8,366 bases of DNA from Fibrobacter sp. (GTDB taxonomy: Bacteria > Fibrobacterota > Fibrobacteria > Fibrobacterales > Fibrobacteraceae). The notes beneath the pieces are model-generated. The model was not told the DNA's origin, did no database searches, and saw nothing but the letters and a program-made list of their open reading frames with translations. The stretch spans positions 1 to 8,366 of the forward strand of contig JABUUR010000281.1 in assembly GCA_021443065.1 (NCBI GenBank), in the 5' to 3' direction. How positions within the stretch are numbered: the first letter of the stretch is position 1; every line of letters begins with the position of its first letter. The position numbers and the translations under genes were made by a program. Shown here piece after piece: positions 6,659 to 8,366 of this stretch.

Positions 6659-7348
6659 GTGATACACTTCAACCATGTCACCAAGTCTTACGAAGACAAT
6701 TGGAAGGCTCTTTCCAATGTGACGTTCCGTATCCGCAAGGGTGAGTTCGTTTTTCTTACAGGGCATTCCGGCGCAGGCAAGTCTACGTTGCTGAAGTTGA
6801 TTTACATGGATGAACGTCCCGACGAAGAGCGGGGCGGGCAGGTCATGGTCAAGTTTACCGGCGACTGCCTTTATGACAGCAAGAATACACCTGAAAAGAA
6901 CATCCAGGCGTTGCGACGCAAAATGGGCATTATCTTTCAGGACTTTAAACTTTTGCCGGACAGAAACGTCTTTGAGAATGTGGCCCTGGCGTTGCGCATT
7001 GTGGGGACTCCCGGCAGCAAGATCAACGCGGCCGTGTTCGATGCCTTGGCCCTTGTGGGCATAAGCCAAAAACGCTTTGCCATGCCTTATACCTTGTCTG
7101 GCGGCGAGCAGCAACGTGTGGCAATCGCCCGCGCCATGGTGCATAATCCGTACCTGCTGTTGGCCGACGAACCTACGGGCAACCTGGACCCGAAAAACGC
7201 CGAAGAAGTGTTCAGGATTTTCAAGGAAATCAACGCCCGCGGCACTACCGTGCTCATGGCGACCCACAATCCCGATTTCTACCTGAACAGCCCTTTCCGC
7301 CGGTTGACTTTGGACCACGGCGAACTGCTGAACAGGGATATGCTATAG
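6659..7348 (+). CDS. ftsE: Cell division ATP-binding protein FtsE
   Basis: This 229-residue ABC ATPase (E. coli FtsE is 222) partners with the membrane protein FtsX; the pair sits at the septum and activates peptidoglycan hydrolases through periplasmic partners. FtsE hallmarks are clear: MIHFNHVTKSY at the start, Walker A GHSGAGKST (35-43), FQDFKLLPDRNVFENVALAL around the Q-loop (Gln94), signature LSGGEQQRVAIARA (146-159), Walker B LLLADEPTGNLDP (Asp170/Glu171), and the switch His203 in ATHN. The start is GTG 6659, supported by AGGGA (6646-6650) 8 bases upstream and by family alignment. A few extra residues lie at about 62-80 (VMVKFTGDCLYDSKNTPEK). It follows surA by 28 bases, so cotranscription is likely. 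The usual neighbour ftsX is absent: the next gene is convergent on the other strand. The motif set favours FtsE over LolD-type ATPases. Confidence 0.94.
   Translation: MIHFNHVTKSYEDNWKALSNVTFRIRKGEFVFLTGHSGAGKSTLLKLIYMDERPDEERGGQVMVKFTGDCLYDSKNTPEKNIQALRRKMGIIFQDFKLLPDRNVFENVALALRIVGTPGSKINAAVFDALALVGISQKRFAMPYTLSGGEQQRVAIARAMVHNPYLLLADEPTGNLDPKNAEEVFRIFKEINARGTTVLMATHNPDFYLNSPFRRLTLDHGELLNRDML
7343..7348. other. Convergent overlapping stop codons in a CTATAG palindrome
   Basis: The hexamer CTATAG is its own reverse complement. TAG 7346-7348 ends ftsE on the + strand, and CTA 7343-7345 read on the - strand is TAG, ending the pseudouridine synthase gene. The genes therefore overlap tail to tail by 6 bases, with no room for a conventional terminator between them. 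Each transcript must either end inside or run through the opposite gene. Confidence 0.9.
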
Positions 7349-8173
7349 GGCGATTTCCCGAATGCATCCGGGCTTGAGGTCGCCAAGGGCGAACTCGTCG
7401 ATCTGGATGCGAACCAGCCGCAGCACCTCGTAGCCTAAGAAGGCGAGCATCCTGCGGATTTCACGGTTTTTACCTTCGGTCAATGTGATTTCGAGCCAGC
7501 AGTTCTTTTCGCCCTCGCTGTAGACTGTTGCACTTTTTGCATGCATGAATTCCTCCGGTTCCCCGAAAATGCGGGGCGGCACGGTGAGTCCTTTGACCAT
7601 TTGCGTAAGTTCGTTTCCGGAGGGGCGGCCCTTTACCTGCACGCGGTAGATTTTGATGTGGCCTGCCTTGGGCTCAAGAATCTTGTTGGCCCATTCCGTA
7701 TCGTTGCTGAACAGCAACAGCCCTTCGCTGGCCGCATCTAGGCGACCTACGGGCGAAATGTGTGGAGCCTCTTTTCCGGAATGCATTTTGCGGTATTGCT
7801 CTGCAAATACTTCCAGGACGGTCTTGCGGCCTTTTTCGTCGCTTGCCGTGGTGACAATCCCTCGGGGCTTGTTCATCATGAAGTAGATCTTGCTGTTTGC
7901 CACAACGGCTTTACCGTTAATGATGATTTCGTCATTTTCGTAGGTGGGCGCCTCGGGGTCGAGAACTACCTTGCCGCGGAGTGTAACGCGGCCTTCGCGC
8001 ACAAGCATTTCTGCCTTGCTGCGGCTGCAGTAGCCTCGCTTGCTGATTACCCGGGCTACTCCGTGGGCACATCTGTGACTGCCGTCGAGGCAGTCGCAGC
8101 GGGTGCCATCGTGGATGCCTCTGTGTGTACTGTTGCCGGACTTGTTAGAAGAAAAAGAATTTTTGGGGTTCAT
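7343..8173 (-). CDS. RsuA/RluB/RluE/RluF-family rRNA pseudouridine synthase with Cys/His-rich N-terminal extension
   Basis: Counted from ATG 8173-8171 the protein has 276 residues. It isomerises a specific uridine in rRNA to pseudouridine; the target cannot be fixed from sequence, though RluB (23S rRNA) is plausible. An S4 RNA-binding domain (about 39-85: GVARVISKRGYCSRSKAEMLVREGRV) precedes the catalytic domain: NKPRG (101-105), GRLDAASEGLLLFSND with catalytic Asp146 (143-158), KIYRVQVKG (174-182), EGKNREIRRM (233-242) and LGDLKPG near the C-terminus. Before the S4 domain is an unusual 38-residue segment with H21, C26, C28, H33, C35 and H37. There is no in-frame ATG, GTG or TTG between ATG 8173 and the S4 domain, so the extension must be translated. 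An upstream in-frame TTG at 8215 lies over the candidate promoter and is unlikely. The stop overlaps the ftsE stop on the opposite strand. Confidence 0.94.
   Translation of the reverse strand: MNPKNSFSSNKSGNSTHRGIHDGTRCDCLDGSHRCAHGVARVISKRGYCSRSKAEMLVREGRVTLRGKVVLDPEAPTYENDEIIINGKAVVANSKIYFMMNKPRGIVTTASDEKGRKTVLEVFAEQYRKMHSGKEAPHISPVGRLDAASEGLLLFSNDTEWANKILEPKAGHIKIYRVQVKGRPSGNELTQMVKGLTVPPRIFGEPEEFMHAKSATVYSEGEKNCWLEITLTEGKNREIRRMLAFLGYEVLRLVRIQIDEFALGDLKPGCIREIAL
8073..8099 (-). other. Strong inverted repeat in the 5' coding part of the pseudouridine synthase gene
   Basis: GACTGCC (8077-8083) and GGCAGTC (8089-8095) are perfect inverted repeats around the 5-base loop GTCGA. The stem extends by three more pairs (CTG 8073-8075 with CAG 8097-8099) past one mismatch at 8076/8096. 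On the mRNA (- strand) this makes an 11-step stem with one A-C mismatch. It encodes about residues 25-34 of the N-terminal extension. No T-run follows on either strand, so it is not an intrinsic terminator. Confidence 0.6.
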
Positions 8174-8185
8174 GTTAAACTCAGA

Positions 8186-8216
8186 AAAATATAGAAAATA
8201 CGGGTGCACCAGCAAA
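8186..8216 (-). promoter_or_regulatory. Candidate promoter for the pseudouridine synthase gene (TTTG-N19-TATATTTT)
   Basis: Read on the - strand, TTTG (8216-8213), a 19-base spacer and TATATTTT (8193-8186) fit the Bacteroidetes-type promoter TTTG / N19-21 / TAnnTTTG, with 7 of 8 matches in the -10-like part. Read as a sigma70-like promoter it gives TTGCTG-16-TATATT. The ATG at 8173 follows by 12 bases, so transcription starting about 6-7 bases after the -10 would leave a leader of only about 5-8 bases. The only Shine-Dalgarno-like bases are a weak TGAG. The spacer contains a perfect 8-bp palindrome, GGTGCACC (8203-8210). Function is inferred. Confidence 0.45.
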
Positions 8217-8240
8217 ATCCTGTGGCAAAAGGTGCTTTGT

Positions 8241-8300
8241 GAGGTTGGGGGTTTTTTCCCCTAGAGGCATGAGGTCGGCTGTTTCTCAGCCTAGAGCAGC
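8241..8300 (+). repeat. 30-bp tandem repeat, two units, each folding into a hairpin with compensatory stem changes
   Basis: The units at 8241-8270 and 8271-8300 match at 19 of 30 positions with no gap. Both begin GAGGT, carry GG then a T-rich loop then CC at fixed places, and share CCTAGAG at unit positions 20-26. Unit 1 pairs GGGG (8247-8250) with CCCC (8258-8261), plus a possible G-T pair. Unit 2 pairs GGCTG (8277-8281) with CAGCC (8287-8291). At unit positions 9:19 and 10:18 both partners change and pairing is kept (G-C to C-G, G-C to T-A), and 11:17 goes from G-T to G-C. Neither hairpin is followed by a T-run on either strand, so they are not ordinary terminators. Confidence 0.6.
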
Positions 8301-8366
8301 GAACTCATAGCTCACACCTCAAAGTGAGCAACGCGAGCGCCCTCACTGCTGACTACTGATAACCGA
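8301..8366. repeat. Non-coding region with 7-mer repeats and two mutually exclusive hairpins
   Basis: Read on the - strand from 8321 to 8301 are three 7-base units: TGAGGTG, TGAGCTA, TGAGTTC. The related + strand units TGAGGTT (8240-8246) and TGAGGTC (8270-8276) open the 30-bp repeats. GTGAGC (8324-8329) can pair with GCTCAC (8310-8315). Shifted by one base, AGTGAG (8323-8328) can instead pair with CTCACT (8342-8347); the two pairings exclude each other. The end (8346-8364) carries degenerate 7-mers of CTGCTGA / CTACTGA type. No gene is visible between 8217 and the window end. Confidence 0.45.

Noticed and set aside
5887..6684. 265-codon - strand frame opposite surA, and a similar 227-codon frame at 6635-7318 opposite ftsE
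   Set aside because: Both are antisense to proteins with unmistakable motifs. Composition is non-protein-like and they overlap each other.
7357..7372. CCCG/CGGG near-palindrome around ATGCAT just after the ftsE stop, as a terminator
   Set aside because: It is coding sequence for the end of the pseudouridine synthase, has one mismatch and is not followed by a T-run.
8174..8215. Upstream TTG start at 8215 for the pseudouridine synthase
   Set aside because: It would translate through the candidate promoter and add 14 hydrophobic residues not expected in the family; ATG 8173 is simpler.
8247..8261. GGGG-T-loop-CCCC hairpin as an intrinsic terminator
   Set aside because: The T-run is in the loop, not after the stem, on both strands; better explained as unit 1 of the tandem hairpin repeat.
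1..8366. Defence system, prophage, CRISPR array or insertion sequence
   Set aside because: Every long gene belongs to a known housekeeping family; no transposase, integrase, Cas-like protein, spaced identical repeats or terminal inverted repeats were seen.

Overview
The window looks like chromosomal housekeeping DNA from a member of the Fibrobacter lineage (FCB group) or a close relative. This rests on recall of protein flavour: the RmlD tail, the paired SurA-like proteins and the FtsE style. A TTTG/TAnnTTTG-like promoter is consistent with it. No rRNA, tRNA, mobile element, CRISPR array or phage gene is visible, and coding density is very high.

Layout. Positions 1-384 (+) hold the 3' end of a dTDP-4-dehydrorhamnose reductase gene (rfbD/rmlD). 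It is followed almost at once by a tiny zinc-ribbon protein gene (392-535, +), then by full-length hrpA (575-4483, +), a DEAH-box RNA helicase of 1302 residues. The short spacer before hrpA is made of degenerate 11-bp tandem units that run back into the zinc-ribbon gene. A second + strand group follows: a lipoprotein with a SurA-like N-terminal region (4532-5344), a periplasmic SurA-type chaperone with two parvulin domains (5341-6630, 4-bp ATGA overlap), and ftsE (6659-7348). On the - strand, an RsuA/RluB-family pseudouridine synthase gene (8173-7343) converges on ftsE, and the two stop codons lie in one palindromic CTATAG. The last 150 bases are non-coding and rich in small repeats and hairpins.

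How the genes fit together. The lipoprotein and SurA-like protein probably act together on unfolded envelope or outer-membrane proteins. FtsE is the ATPase of the FtsEX system that controls peptidoglycan hydrolysis at division, so this group is an envelope-biogenesis operon. HrpA and the pseudouridine synthase belong to RNA and ribosome biology. RmlD belongs to surface polysaccharide synthesis.

I see no clearly new multi-gene system. The points most worth a second look are small: (i) a 30-bp tandem pair of hairpins at 8241-8300 whose stems differ by compensatory changes; (ii) a Cys/His-rich N-terminal extension on the pseudouridine synthase, encoded over a strong hairpin; (iii) ftsE with no adjacent ftsX; (iv) the 11-bp repeat array before hrpA; and (v) a shared ATTTTCTAWATT motif immediately upstream of two genes that lack a clear Shine-Dalgarno sequence, suggesting very short leaders.
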